Shown: positions 22,312 through 29,133 of the stretch, piece after piece
How the letters are laid out: every line of letters begins with the position of its first letter
Position numbering within the stretch: the stretch's first letter is position 1
NCBI GenBank assembly: GCA_036659415.1
Contig: JAVXCQ010000022.1
Span: forward strand, 1-29,256
DNA: 29,256 bases
Source of the DNA: JAVXCQ01 sp036659415
GTDB taxonomy: Bacteria; Bacillota; Negativicutes; Acidaminococcales; Acidaminococcaceae
Direction: 5' to 3'
Made by a program: the position numbers and the translations under genes
The notes under the pieces: model-generated
Told to the model about the DNA's origin: nothing
The model's database searches: none
Seen by the model: only the letters and a program-made list of their open reading frames with translations

Positions 22312-23538
22312 TTAGAATTTGCGTTGGTAACCGAGGCCAAAAAGGGTAACATGATTATCATGAGTATGCACAGAATCAAATAAATCCCCTGGTTTACCCA
22401 AAATATCCTTAGCTCCAACAGACATATAGCCCAAGGTTACGGTAAGAACTTGATTTTTATCGTGATACTGACCACCTAGAGTAAAGGTTTTACGATTGCC
22501 CGTAGGAATCATAAAGTCCGCATGCGCCTTAGGAATAGCCGAACCGTCATAGGCAAACCCGCCGAGTAAAGTATACTTGTCGCTAAGCTTATGCTCCACG
22601 CCGATAGCGTAACGCCAGCCATTGCTCCAATCCTTCCGGTCAATACTCGGTGGTAGCACATCATCAAACTTGAGGTCTAAGCTTTCATAAGTGCTCCAGC
22701 GCGTGTACATACCTTGCACTTCAACTCTGGTTTTAGCGTCAAATTTATGGTTATAACCAATGGTATAGCTATCCGGCAGAACGACTTTACCACGAGCTTT
22801 GGTCCTAAAACCATTACTCATGCCAAAATCTGCCGTCATATCGTGAGAAATCTTAGAGCGATATACTAACCCAATTTCATTTTTTTCATCGAAAGCATAG
22901 TTAGTTGCCGCATTCCATCCCCAGCCAAAACTATCCCCGTCCGCTTTAGTATCGACAGAAGCCAAAGTGCTGGGATTGGTAATAACTTTTTTATTTAAAG
23001 TTAAACCTACGTAGTTAAATTCTGCGCCAATAGCGGCGCTCCATTTCTTATCTAGTTTACGCGCATAGGTAGGCGTAATACTCATGCCAATTAATTTGGA
23101 CATTTGCGCATTAGTCGTAGGTAAAGTACCCTTCTCAAATTCGGAAACCATGCCAAACCGCACAAAATTGCCGATACCCCACCATTCTTTATCGTTAATT
23201 TTTTCTACATAATAAGCATAAGGTGCAATAGCCGGATTAATCCGATTGCGCCCTTGTTCCACGCCACCACCAATGGCCCCTTTTTTTTGTGCATCGTATT
23301 TACCATGAGGGCTTAAGTAAATAGCCCCCATACTATAGGCCTTATTCTTCACCTTGGTAATAGAAGCCGGATTATAAGCAATATTGGCCGCATCATCTTC
23401 TGCAAACATCCGTGCTCCGCCCATGGCAACACCCTCGGCGCTCCACTCCACAATGCCGAACCCCTCGGCTCCCGCAACACTTGGTGTTGCGAGCAAACAA
23501 ACTAACCCCGCTAAAATAACTTGCTTTTTAAAAAACAT
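22312..23538 (-). CDS. outer membrane protein, OmpP1/FadL/TodX family
   Basis: A 408-residue exported beta-barrel protein. A signal peptide (MFFKKQVILAGLVCLLATPS) with likely cleavage after VAGA (residue 24) is followed by GIVEWSAEGVAMGGARMFAEDDAANIAYNPASI split over residues 27-60; the segment AANIAYNPA is the FadL hatch-type motif. The remainder alternates polar and aromatic residues as barrel strands do and ends in YQRKF, the C-terminal Phe recognised by the BAM machinery. Family members take up long-chain fatty acids or other hydrophobic compounds. It is the clearest sign that this Firmicute has an outer membrane. It is monocistronic with a strong terminator. fakA/degV in the same window would offer a route for imported fatty acids (inference). 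Confidence 0.87.
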   Translation of the reverse strand: MFFKKQVILAGLVCLLATPSVAGAEGFGIVEWSAEGVAMGGARMFAEDDAANIAYNPASITKVKNKAYSMGAIYLSPHGKYDAQKKGAIGGGVEQGRNRINPAIAPYAYYVEKINDKEWWGIGNFVRFGMVSEFEKGTLPTTNAQMSKLIGMSITPTYARKLDKKWSAAIGAEFNYVGLTLNKKVITNPSTLASVDTKADGDSFGWGWNAATNYAFDEKNEIGLVYRSKISHDMTADFGMSNGFRTKARGKVVLPDSYTIGYNHKFDAKTRVEVQGMYTRWSTYESLDLKFDDVLPPSIDRKDWSNGWRYAIGVEHKLSDKYTLLGGFAYDGSAIPKAHADFMIPTGNRKTFTLGGQYHDKNQVLTVTLGYMSVGAKDILGKPGDLFDSVHTHDNHVTLFGLGYQRKF

Positions 23539-23632
23539 TCTGTCAGTCCCTTCCCCATTATTCGGTCATAATATGCTAATTGTAACAATTTTAACCTTAA
23601 TTGTATGCAAAATCTTTTAATTGATTAATTAA

Positions 23633-23665
23633 TTAAAAAAGCCCCAATCCCGTAAGATTGAGGCT
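23633..23665 (-). terminator. intrinsic terminator of the alr-TPR unit
   Basis: AGCCTCAATC and GATTGGGGCT (one G-U pair) form a 10-bp stem, followed on the minus strand by TTTTTTAATT. Confidence 0.85.
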
Positions 23666-23674
23666 AGCACTGGT

Positions 23675-24400
23675 TTAACGTCTAATTACTGCCGCTGGCG
23701 TCAAATCCCATTGCAGATATTGCATACTGCTCATAGTTTGAAACTTATGACAACGTTCCTCCGCATCGGGCAAAGCTTTGGCCGTCACTTCATCACGCAA
23801 CCCCGCAGCCGATTTGGGATAATAAGCAAAGGCTTGTTCATAAAGGAGAGCCGCCTTTTGGTAATTTTTTAAGGTGAATTCTTTTTCCGCCATGAATTTA
23901 TAACCAAAATAACGATAGCTGTTCACCTGTTCTCGCTCAAAACGCTCACTGGTTATCATGGCTTGCACCCCTGCCGTCACGGCTGCTGGTTGCCTTGCCG
24001 CCAAAAGCATCACTAAGCGACCGTAGCTAATTTCACCGCGAGCCACACTATTAAAAGGATGTTGCCAGTTGGCACAACGCTCCACTGCTTCGTCCCAAAA
24101 ACGTAAAGCAGCCTCTGCATTAGCCGTCAAACCCCATACTATTTTAGCTAAATCCCGTAAACACAAAATCTTGTGTTCTACTTCACTCATACCGCTAGCC
24201 GGTACTGCTTCACTAGGTACAACTTCAACAATCGTACTAAGTACCAACATCGCCTCTTCTATCTGTTCACGAAAAAACAATGCCCGACCCACACTGGAAC
24301 GACACAGCCAGTTATTATAATCGCTGATTAACTCCCGGGGAATTGGCCATTCACCACCGGACGCAAGCTCTACACATTCCTGCCATTCTTGTTCAGTCAT
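23675..24400 (-). CDS. hypothetical protein with TPR-like helices
   Basis: A 241-residue soluble protein I do not recognise as a named family. It is helix-rich, without signal peptide or membrane segment. The stretch KNYQKAALLYEQAFAYYPKS (about 177-196) fits a tetratricopeptide repeat, and ANAEAALRFWDEAVERCANW (about 92-111) resembles another, so a protein-binding scaffold is plausible. AAAGGAGGG precedes the ATG. It starts 32 bases after alr with no promoter between, and a terminator follows it, so it is co-expressed with alanine racemase. No catalytic motif is visible. Its Trp content is notable. Confidence 0.75.
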   Translation of the reverse strand: MTEQEWQECVELASGGEWPIPRELISDYNNWLCRSSVGRALFFREQIEEAMLVLSTIVEVVPSEAVPASGMSEVEHKILCLRDLAKIVWGLTANAEAALRFWDEAVERCANWQHPFNSVARGEISYGRLVMLLAARQPAAVTAGVQAMITSERFEREQVNSYRYFGYKFMAEKEFTLKNYQKAALLYEQAFAYYPKSAAGLRDEVTAKALPDAEERCHKFQTMSSMQYLQWDLTPAAVIRR

Positions 24401-24432
24401 TACTTACCCTCCTTTTTGCCCGTAGGCTAGCT

Positions 24433-25563
24433 TTACACAGTTCCACTATAATAAATAAATTTACGTGGCAAGCGCATACCAATCCGGCAAACCACTTCAT
24501 AATTAATGGTTCCCATCCACTGGGCGACCAATTCTACCGGTAGTTCTGCCCCACCAAAAATCAACGCAATATCACCAACGGTCACTGCCGGAATATCGGT
24601 CACGTCCACCATCATCTGATCCATACACACCCGTCCTACAATAGGAGCTTTTTGTCCTCGCAGTAAAACATACCCTTGATTAGAAAGTTTCCTACTAATA
24701 CCATCGGCGTAGCCTAAGGGAAGCGTTGCCACCCTAGTTACACGCGTTGTCGTAAAGGTTCGGCCATAGCCAATGGTTTCTCCTACCCCAATTTCCTTAA
24801 GATACACCACCTGTGCTTTGACCCGCATAACAGGTTGCAAAACAAAATCATGCTTAACCTCCGCCGAGGGCCACAGACCGTAGAGGGTAATACCCTGCCG
24901 CACCATGTCTAAATGCATAGCCGGCGCCTCGGATAAAGAAGCACTGTTCGCAATATGGCGCAGTGGTAGCTTGTGGTGAACCGCTTGTTCCACTTCGGCA
25001 ATCGCCGCTTGAAAAACGGCAAATTGTTCCTCCACAAAACTTTTATCCGCACTATCCGCCGTAGAAAAATGAGAAAAAATACCCTCTAGCTCCACTCCTG
25101 GTAACGTAGCCACTCGCGCAGCAAAGGGTCCTACCTCGCCTAGCTTATTACCAATGCGATTCATGCCTGTATCTACCGCCAAATGTACCTTGGCCGGTTT
25201 ACCAAGCTTCACTGCCGCTGCCGACAAAGCCAGCGCCGCTTCCCAGGTATAAAGGGCTTGCCTAATATCATACTCCACAATTTCTTTGGCATATTCGATC
25301 TGCATAGTCCCCAAAATTAAAATAGGTACGTTAATACCTGCATCACGCAAACTCACAGCCTCTTGCAAAATCGCTACCGCCAAAAAATCAGCGCCACCGG
25401 CAATCGCCGCATTAGCCACCGGTACTGCGCCGTGCCCATAGGCCTCAGCCTTAACAACTGCACAAAGTTTTGTCCCTGGCAGCGTTCTTTGTCTTGCCGT
25501 AGCCATATTGTGAGCGACTGCTGACAAGTCAATTTCTGCCCAGGCATTTCTTTCTATCATCAC
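24433..25563 (-). CDS. alr: alanine racemase
   Basis: A 376-residue pyridoxal-phosphate enzyme that interconverts L- and D-alanine for peptidoglycan. The PLP lysine is Lys38 in AVVKAEAYGHGA (most family members have Asn or Asp where Glu40 stands). The catalytic Tyr of the second domain lies in GETIGYGRTF, and the substrate region VGRVCMDQMMVDVTD is canonical. The N-terminal TIM barrel and C-terminal beta domain are both complete, and the length is normal. GGTGG lies 9 bases before the ATG. It is the first gene of a two-gene unit with the TPR-like protein. Its promoter abuts the preceding terminator. Confidence 0.95.
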   Translation of the reverse strand: MMIERNAWAEIDLSAVAHNMATARQRTLPGTKLCAVVKAEAYGHGAVPVANAAIAGGADFLAVAILQEAVSLRDAGINVPILILGTMQIEYAKEIVEYDIRQALYTWEAALALSAAAVKLGKPAKVHLAVDTGMNRIGNKLGEVGPFAARVATLPGVELEGIFSHFSTADSADKSFVEEQFAVFQAAIAEVEQAVHHKLPLRHIANSASLSEAPAMHLDMVRQGITLYGLWPSAEVKHDFVLQPVMRVKAQVVYLKEIGVGETIGYGRTFTTTRVTRVATLPLGYADGISRKLSNQGYVLLRGQKAPIVGRVCMDQMMVDVTDIPAVTVGDIALIFGGAELPVELVAQWMGTINYEVVCRIGMRLPRKFIYYSGTV

Positions 25564-25618
25564 AGTTCACCACCTATAAAATTTCCCAACAGTACTTTTT
25601 TCCCATTCTAACTCTTAC

Positions 25619-25627
25619 ATTATAGCA
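25619..25627 (-). promoter_or_regulatory. extended -10 promoter of alr
   Basis: TGCTATAAT on the minus strand is a full extended -10. The -35 region (TCGAAC) is poor and lies within the upstream terminator hairpin. Confidence 0.6.
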
Positions 25628-25630
25628 GAA

Positions 25631-25663
25631 ATGCCCCGAATGTTCGATAAACATTCGGGGCAT
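25631..25663 (-). terminator. terminator of the small Cys-rich gene
   Basis: ATGCCCCGAATGTT / AACATTCGGGGCAT, a 14-bp perfect stem with a 5-base loop, beginning 6 bases after the stop codon. The T-tract is short (ATTTCTGCT), so termination may be incomplete. Confidence 0.72.
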
Positions 25664-25668
25664 TGTAC

Positions 25669-25809
25669 CTATTCTTCTTGATGGCAACGGCTGGCCTGAC
25701 TACAGCCCTGACAACCACCACCACAACCTTTTTCTTTTTTAAATAAAATGGTTCGCAATGCCAATAACACTAGCACTACTAAAATGCCACCAATAATATA
25801 ATTAATCAT
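25669..25809 (-). CDS. FeoB-associated-type Cys-rich membrane peptide
   Basis: A 46-residue product read directly from the minus strand: MINYIIGGILVVLVLLAL, then RTILFKKEKGCGGGCQGC, then SQASRCHQEE. One N-terminal membrane helix (about residues 3-19), a basic stop-transfer segment, and a short tail with four Cys (GCGGGCQGC and RC). This matches the small FeoB-associated Cys-rich membrane proteins usually found after feoB. GGAGG precedes the ATG and the promoter is strong, so it is a genuine gene despite its size. No feoA, feoB or fur gene lies in the window. Metal binding by the Cys cluster and a role in ferrous iron uptake are inferred from family only. Confidence 0.85.
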   Translation of the reverse strand: MINYIIGGILVVLVLLALRTILFKKEKGCGGGCQGCSQASRCHQEE

Positions 25810-25847
25810 CTTTATGCGCCTCCTTGCAGTTAGCCCTCGCTAACTAT

Positions 25848-25876
25848 ATTTTATAGGTCGCACAACCTTTTGTCAA
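25848..25876 (-). promoter_or_regulatory. strong promoter of the Cys-rich peptide gene
   Basis: TTGACA, a 17-base spacer and TAAAAT on the minus strand. A small hairpin (GTTAGC / GCTAAC) sits at the start of the transcript, just before the ribosome site. Confidence 0.75.
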
Positions 25877-25913
25877 TTCCTCTTTGGTTACCTAACTTTG
25901 TAACCCCGCAAGC

Positions 25914-26795
25914 TTAAAATTTTGCTTCAATTTTAATGCGTGCTTTATCCCGCAAAGTATTAAGCAAAGTCTTCGCCCGTTCTTTGGGTTGCAATTGTTG
26001 CAAATTATATTCTAGACTCACGGTCACCGGCTTATCCTCACGCACGCCCAAAATATGGCTGGCAATACCCCGCCCAAAGCGTTTACAAATAATACCGACC
26101 TCCTGCTCTTGTTTCCCTACAAAAACGATTCCTAGTTCGTCCTCTGCCAAGCGACAAGCCCAACCATCATATAGCCGCACTGAGCGTTTAATGACTTCTA
26201 CTAAAAACTCTAGAGCTTCATCGCCTTTTTGTCTACCCAAGAGGGTATTAATTTCTTTCAGATTAGCCAAATATAAGATAACTACCGTTACCGGAATAGG
26301 TTCCAGTTCAAGCCGTTGTGCCAGGTTATCCAATTCATTGATAGCATAGGTTTTATTAAATAAACCCGTAGTAACATCGCGAATGGCCAGCTCGTTAAAG
26401 TTGGCAATGGCCTTCACATAGGTACTATCCGTAGTCATCAGCTTTTCTGTTTTTAACATGCTATTAGTTACATCTAGTGCTAATTCCAGGGAAAATATTT
26501 TTTCTTCAATCCTCACTGGTAGCGAATGTACAATAAGAATACGTCCCTCTAGACACTCCAGCTTAATATATTGCTTATCCTCTGAGCAAGTATTTTTAGA
26601 AATACAGTTGGCGCAAGGAAAACCACGTTTCCAGAGGTCATAACAAACCATATTTTCTTCCTGCACGGTGTATTTATCCTCATTATAACTATAAACTTGA
26701 TGCGTGAGAGGGTCTACCAAGCGATATAATTCATATAAATTATTCGTTGCGCACTGCTCTTTAACTATCGTATGCATTTTATTAATATCGAACAT
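25914..26795 (-). CDS. degenerate GGDEF-domain protein with Cys-containing PAS-like sensor
   Basis: A 293-residue cytoplasmic protein. The N-terminal part (about 15-130) resembles a PAS-type sensor carrying Cys51, Cys61, Cys64 and Cys70 (CYDLWKRGFPCANCISKNTC), a pattern that could bind a metal or react with oxidants. A linker leads to a GGDEF domain (about 150-285), recognised by DVTTGLFNKTYAINEL and by the fold spacing. The catalytic GGDEF motif reads AEDEL (in RLAEDELGIVF), and the nucleotide and metal residues are only partly kept, so diguanylate cyclase activity is doubtful; a c-di-GMP or nucleotide sensor, or a scaffold, is more likely. The frame can begin with GTG at 26798, but ATG 26795 has better spacing to GAGGAG. 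It has its own promoter. Confidence 0.85.
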   Translation of the reverse strand: MFDINKMHTIVKEQCATNNLYELYRLVDPLTHQVYSYNEDKYTVQEENMVCYDLWKRGFPCANCISKNTCSEDKQYIKLECLEGRILIVHSLPVRIEEKIFSLELALDVTNSMLKTEKLMTTDSTYVKAIANFNELAIRDVTTGLFNKTYAINELDNLAQRLELEPIPVTVVILYLANLKEINTLLGRQKGDEALEFLVEVIKRSVRLYDGWACRLAEDELGIVFVGKQEQEVGIICKRFGRGIASHILGVREDKPVTVSLEYNLQQLQPKERAKTLLNTLRDKARIKIEAKF

Positions 26796-26855
26796 CACGT
26801 CAACTCCTCACACTTGGGTCTTGCTTTTACAACTAATTATCGTTATTACAAAGGA

Positions 26856-26884
26856 ATTATAGCAGAATTGTTTTCAAGACTCAA
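26856..26884 (-). promoter_or_regulatory. promoter of the GGDEF-like gene
   Basis: TTGAGT, a 17-base spacer and TATAAT on the minus strand, with TGC before the -10 (extended -10). The leader is about 55 bases. Confidence 0.75.
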
Positions 26885-27211
26885 GCTATTTTTATCCTAG
26901 TTAACCCTTATTTTAAGTACGCCTTGCAACACTGAAAACTCCTAGTACAACGACCGTAACCGTTCTGTTCTTGACCGTTTCAGGTGTACCCTACTCTCCG
27001 CAATCTTGCTACACTTTATATATTCAACGGTAAAGCCTAAAACCCTTTTTACATCAAGCAATATACTCTATTTGTAAATATTTTTTTACGAGTAGCACCT
27101 AATAACTTTAAGTAATACCAGACTTTGCGACTACGACCTTTGTCCTAGTTCGGATTTTTTTTTAAACTTTTTATCAGTCCCTTGTAGCAAGAAGAACATA
27201 AAATGGCGGCA
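26885..27211. other. AT-rich intergenic region without a gene
   Basis: Between the divergent GGDEF and rubredoxin units I see no open frame with a ribosome site, no tRNA, and no known riboswitch. It contains several A/T runs (TTTTTTTACG near 27082 and TTTTTTTTTAAAC near 27157) and a few scattered -35/-10-like words (for example TTGCAA with TACAAC 16 bases on, near 26926-26953). It may hold regulatory sites for the rubredoxin-fprA pair. Confidence 0.5.
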
Positions 27212-27217
27212 TATAAT
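27212..27217 (+). promoter_or_regulatory. -10 element, probable rubredoxin promoter
   Basis: A consensus TATAAT about 54 bases before the rubredoxin start. No acceptable -35 stands 16-18 bases upstream (TTGTAG is 23 away), suggesting an activator-dependent promoter. Confidence 0.45.
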
Positions 27218-27270
27218 AATAACAAGCTAGATGGTCATAATAAATTTAAATAATGAAAGAAGGAATTGTC

Positions 27271-27510
27271 ATGAGTGAGGAAAAAGCAAAAGTTTATGTC
27301 TGCCGTAACTGTGGTTGGTTTTATGACCCTGAAAAAGGTGATCCCGACAATGGCATTAAACCGGGAACTCCTTTTGAAAATCTGCCAGAAGATTGGGTGT
27401 GCCCTGTTTGTAATGTAAGAAAAACTTGTTTCGATGATAAAGACTGGCATGGCTTTAAAGAGTATGACTCCACTGTCATGGGTGGCAACAGCGGTATGAT
27501 GGGACAATAA
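27271..27510 (+). CDS. rubredoxin
   Basis: A 79-residue one-electron carrier with a single Fe held by four Cys. The ligands are Cys11 and Cys14 (VCRNCGWFYDP) and Cys44 and Cys47 (WVCPVCNVRK). The core GDPDNGIKPGTPFENLPEDW is fully conserved. The second motif has Asn48 where most rubredoxins have Gly. A tail of about 25 residues, ending GNSGMMGQ and rich in Gly and Met, extends beyond the usual 52-55 residues. The frame begins at 27253, but GAAGGA lies 6 bases before ATG 27271, which I use. It is followed 140 bases later by fprA, its expected electron acceptor. Together they would reduce O2 or NO. Confidence 0.95.
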   Translation: MSEEKAKVYVCRNCGWFYDPEKGDPDNGIKPGTPFENLPEDWVCPVCNVRKTCFDDKDWHGFKEYDSTVMGGNSGMMGQ

Positions 27511-27574
27511 GTTCCGAACAACTACTAAATACAACGATTAAATCAAGTTGTTTAAATTTAACCGCTACTAAAAC

Positions 27575-27605
27575 AAATCCTGCATTCATTTTGGGTGCAG
27601 GATTT
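27575..27605. terminator. hairpin between rubredoxin and fprA
   Basis: AAATCCTGCA / TGCAGGATTT, a 10-bp stem with an 11-base loop. The T-tract on the plus strand is broken (ATTTAATGATATTT), so it may attenuate rather than stop transcription into fprA. Confidence 0.6.
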
Positions 27606-27650
27606 AATGATATTTAACTCCATAAAAAACATTTAAAAGGACGTGAGTAT

Positions 27651-28886
27651 ATGCATTGCGTAGAAGAAATAAAAAACGGTATTTATTGGATGGGCTGCAA
27701 CGATTTTCGGACAGCATTATTTGAAAGTTCTTTTCCCCTGCCCCAAGGTGTATCCTACAATTCTTATTTTATTGACGATGAGAAAACAGCCGTTTTAGAT
27801 ACTATGGATAAGTCTGTCCGTGATGAATTTCTAGAAAATGTAGAATTTTTGCTTCACGGACGTCAACTCGATTATTTATTCATCAATCATATGGAACCGG
27901 ATCATGCTGGTTCCATCGTTGCCCTTGTAGAAAGATATCCTCAGGTGAAAATTGTTGCCCAAAAACAAACAATAAAATTATATGAACAGTTTTATCGTCA
28001 CCCTTTGCCACATAATTACCAAGTAGTTAAAGAAGGTGACCAAATCAACCTAGGAAAACATCTACTCCAAATCATTCAAGCTCCCATGGTTCATTGGCCG
28101 GAAGTAACCATGGCCTATGATTTAACTGATAATGTCTTGTTTAGCGTTGATGCCTTTGGCTTATTCGGCACTTGTGGCAATGTTTTTGCTGATCAAGTTG
28201 ATTTTGCCAATGCGTACTTAGACGAAGCACGACGTTATTATGTAAATATTGTTGGCAAATATGGCGAACAAGTTATGGAGGTTCTAGCTAAAGCTTCACA
28301 ACTGCCAATTGCAATTATTGCACCAGTACACGGTTTGGTTTTCCGCACACCGGAAACGATTCAAATGATTATTAACAAATATCTTCATTGGGCAAAATAT
28401 GTTCCTGAAAAAAATGGTGTTGTAATAGCCTTTGCCTCCATTTACGGTAATACTGAACGGGCAGCTTGCATTTTGGCTCATAAATTAAGTCAAAAGGGCA
28501 TTCAAGACATTAGAATGTATGACGTTTCTAAAACTCATCCCTCCTTTATTACAGCGGCTGCCTGGAAGTACAGCCATTTGCTTCTGGCAGCACCAACTTA
28601 CAATCTTAATCTTTACCTACCGATGGAAACTTTCCTTCACGACTTACAGACTCTGTTATTTCAAAATCGCAAAGTTGCCGTCATCGGTTGTCATAGTTGG
28701 GCTTCAAGGGCACAAGCTGCCATGGTGGAATATGTCACTCACAAATTTAAAAACTGTCAGTTGTTAGGAACTCCCCTGGACCTTAAATCCTCTTTGCAAA
28801 CAAAGGAAGAAGTACTGCTAGATCTTTTAGCGCAAACAATTGCCAGTGATATTAAAACTACAGCTAAGCCGGAAACGCTAATTTAA
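27651..28886 (+). CDS. fprA: A-type flavodiiron protein (FprA / rubredoxin:oxygen oxidoreductase)
   Basis: A 411-residue soluble enzyme that reduces O2 to water, or NO to N2O, with electrons from rubredoxin. The N-terminal beta-lactamase-like domain holds the diiron ligands: His80-x-Glu82-x-Asp84-His85 (NHMEPDHAG), His148 (MVHWPE), Asp167 (SVDAFG) and His227 (APVHG). The C-terminal flavodoxin domain starts near residue 258 and has ASIYGNTERAA as the FMN phosphate loop. All ligands are present, so it should be active. Length fits class A (no fused rubredoxin). AAAAGGA precedes the ATG. The rubredoxin gene lies just upstream; they may share a transcript through the attenuating hairpin. Confidence 0.95.
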   Translation: MHCVEEIKNGIYWMGCNDFRTALFESSFPLPQGVSYNSYFIDDEKTAVLDTMDKSVRDEFLENVEFLLHGRQLDYLFINHMEPDHAGSIVALVERYPQVKIVAQKQTIKLYEQFYRHPLPHNYQVVKEGDQINLGKHLLQIIQAPMVHWPEVTMAYDLTDNVLFSVDAFGLFGTCGNVFADQVDFANAYLDEARRYYVNIVGKYGEQVMEVLAKASQLPIAIIAPVHGLVFRTPETIQMIINKYLHWAKYVPEKNGVVIAFASIYGNTERAACILAHKLSQKGIQDIRMYDVSKTHPSFITAAAWKYSHLLLAAPTYNLNLYLPMETFLHDLQTLLFQNRKVAVIGCHSWASRAQAAMVEYVTHKFKNCQLLGTPLDLKSSLQTKEEVLLDLLAQTIASDIKTTAKPETLI

Positions 28887-28917
28887 CCACGCCAACAGGT
28901 ACCTTCCCTCCATACAC

Positions 28918-28960
28918 AAAAAGCACGTCCCTGGTTAGTAAATAACCGAGGACGTGCTTT
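28918..28960. terminator. bidirectional terminator between fprA and tRNA-Ser(CGA)
   Basis: AAAGCACGTCC / GGACGTGCTTT encloses a second stem (TGGTTA / TAACCG, imperfect). On the minus strand it is followed by TTTTTGTG, serving the tRNA; on the plus strand it can stop fprA transcripts. Confidence 0.88.
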
Positions 28961-28983
28961 GATAATTTATAGTTGTTTAATAA

Positions 28984-29072
28984 TGGCGGAGCGGGTGGGA
29001 TTCGAACCCACGGTACGTTGCCGTACGACGCATTTCGAGTGCGCTGCGTTATGACCACTTCGCTACCGCTCC
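28984..29072 (-). tRNA. tRNA-Ser, anticodon CGA
   Basis: The acceptor arms GGAGCGG / CCGCTCC pair, with discriminator G and an encoded CCA. The anticodon stem GCGCA / TGCGT holds the loop CTCGAAA (anticodon CGA, reading UCG). A long variable arm (GTACGGCAACGTAC) marks serine. The T-arm is GGGTTCGAATCCC. Confidence 0.96.
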
Positions 29073-29100
29073 GATTGGTGGCGTGTCTAGTCACTCGTTT

Positions 29101-29130
29101 ATTATAGCAACAAAGCAGTGTTTTATGCAA
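29101..29130 (-). promoter_or_regulatory. promoter of tRNA-Ser(CGA)
   Basis: TTGCAT, an 18-base spacer and TATAAT with preceding TGC (extended -10) on the minus strand, about 28 bases before the tRNA. Confidence 0.78.
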
Positions 29131-29133
29131 ACG

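Noticed and set aside
27235..27534. 99-residue minus-strand frame opposite rubredoxin
   Set aside because: Antisense to an unmistakable rubredoxin; no ribosome site.
28864..29130. 88-residue minus-strand frame over tRNA-Ser(CGA)
   Set aside because: Most of it is the tRNA, its promoter and terminator in translation.
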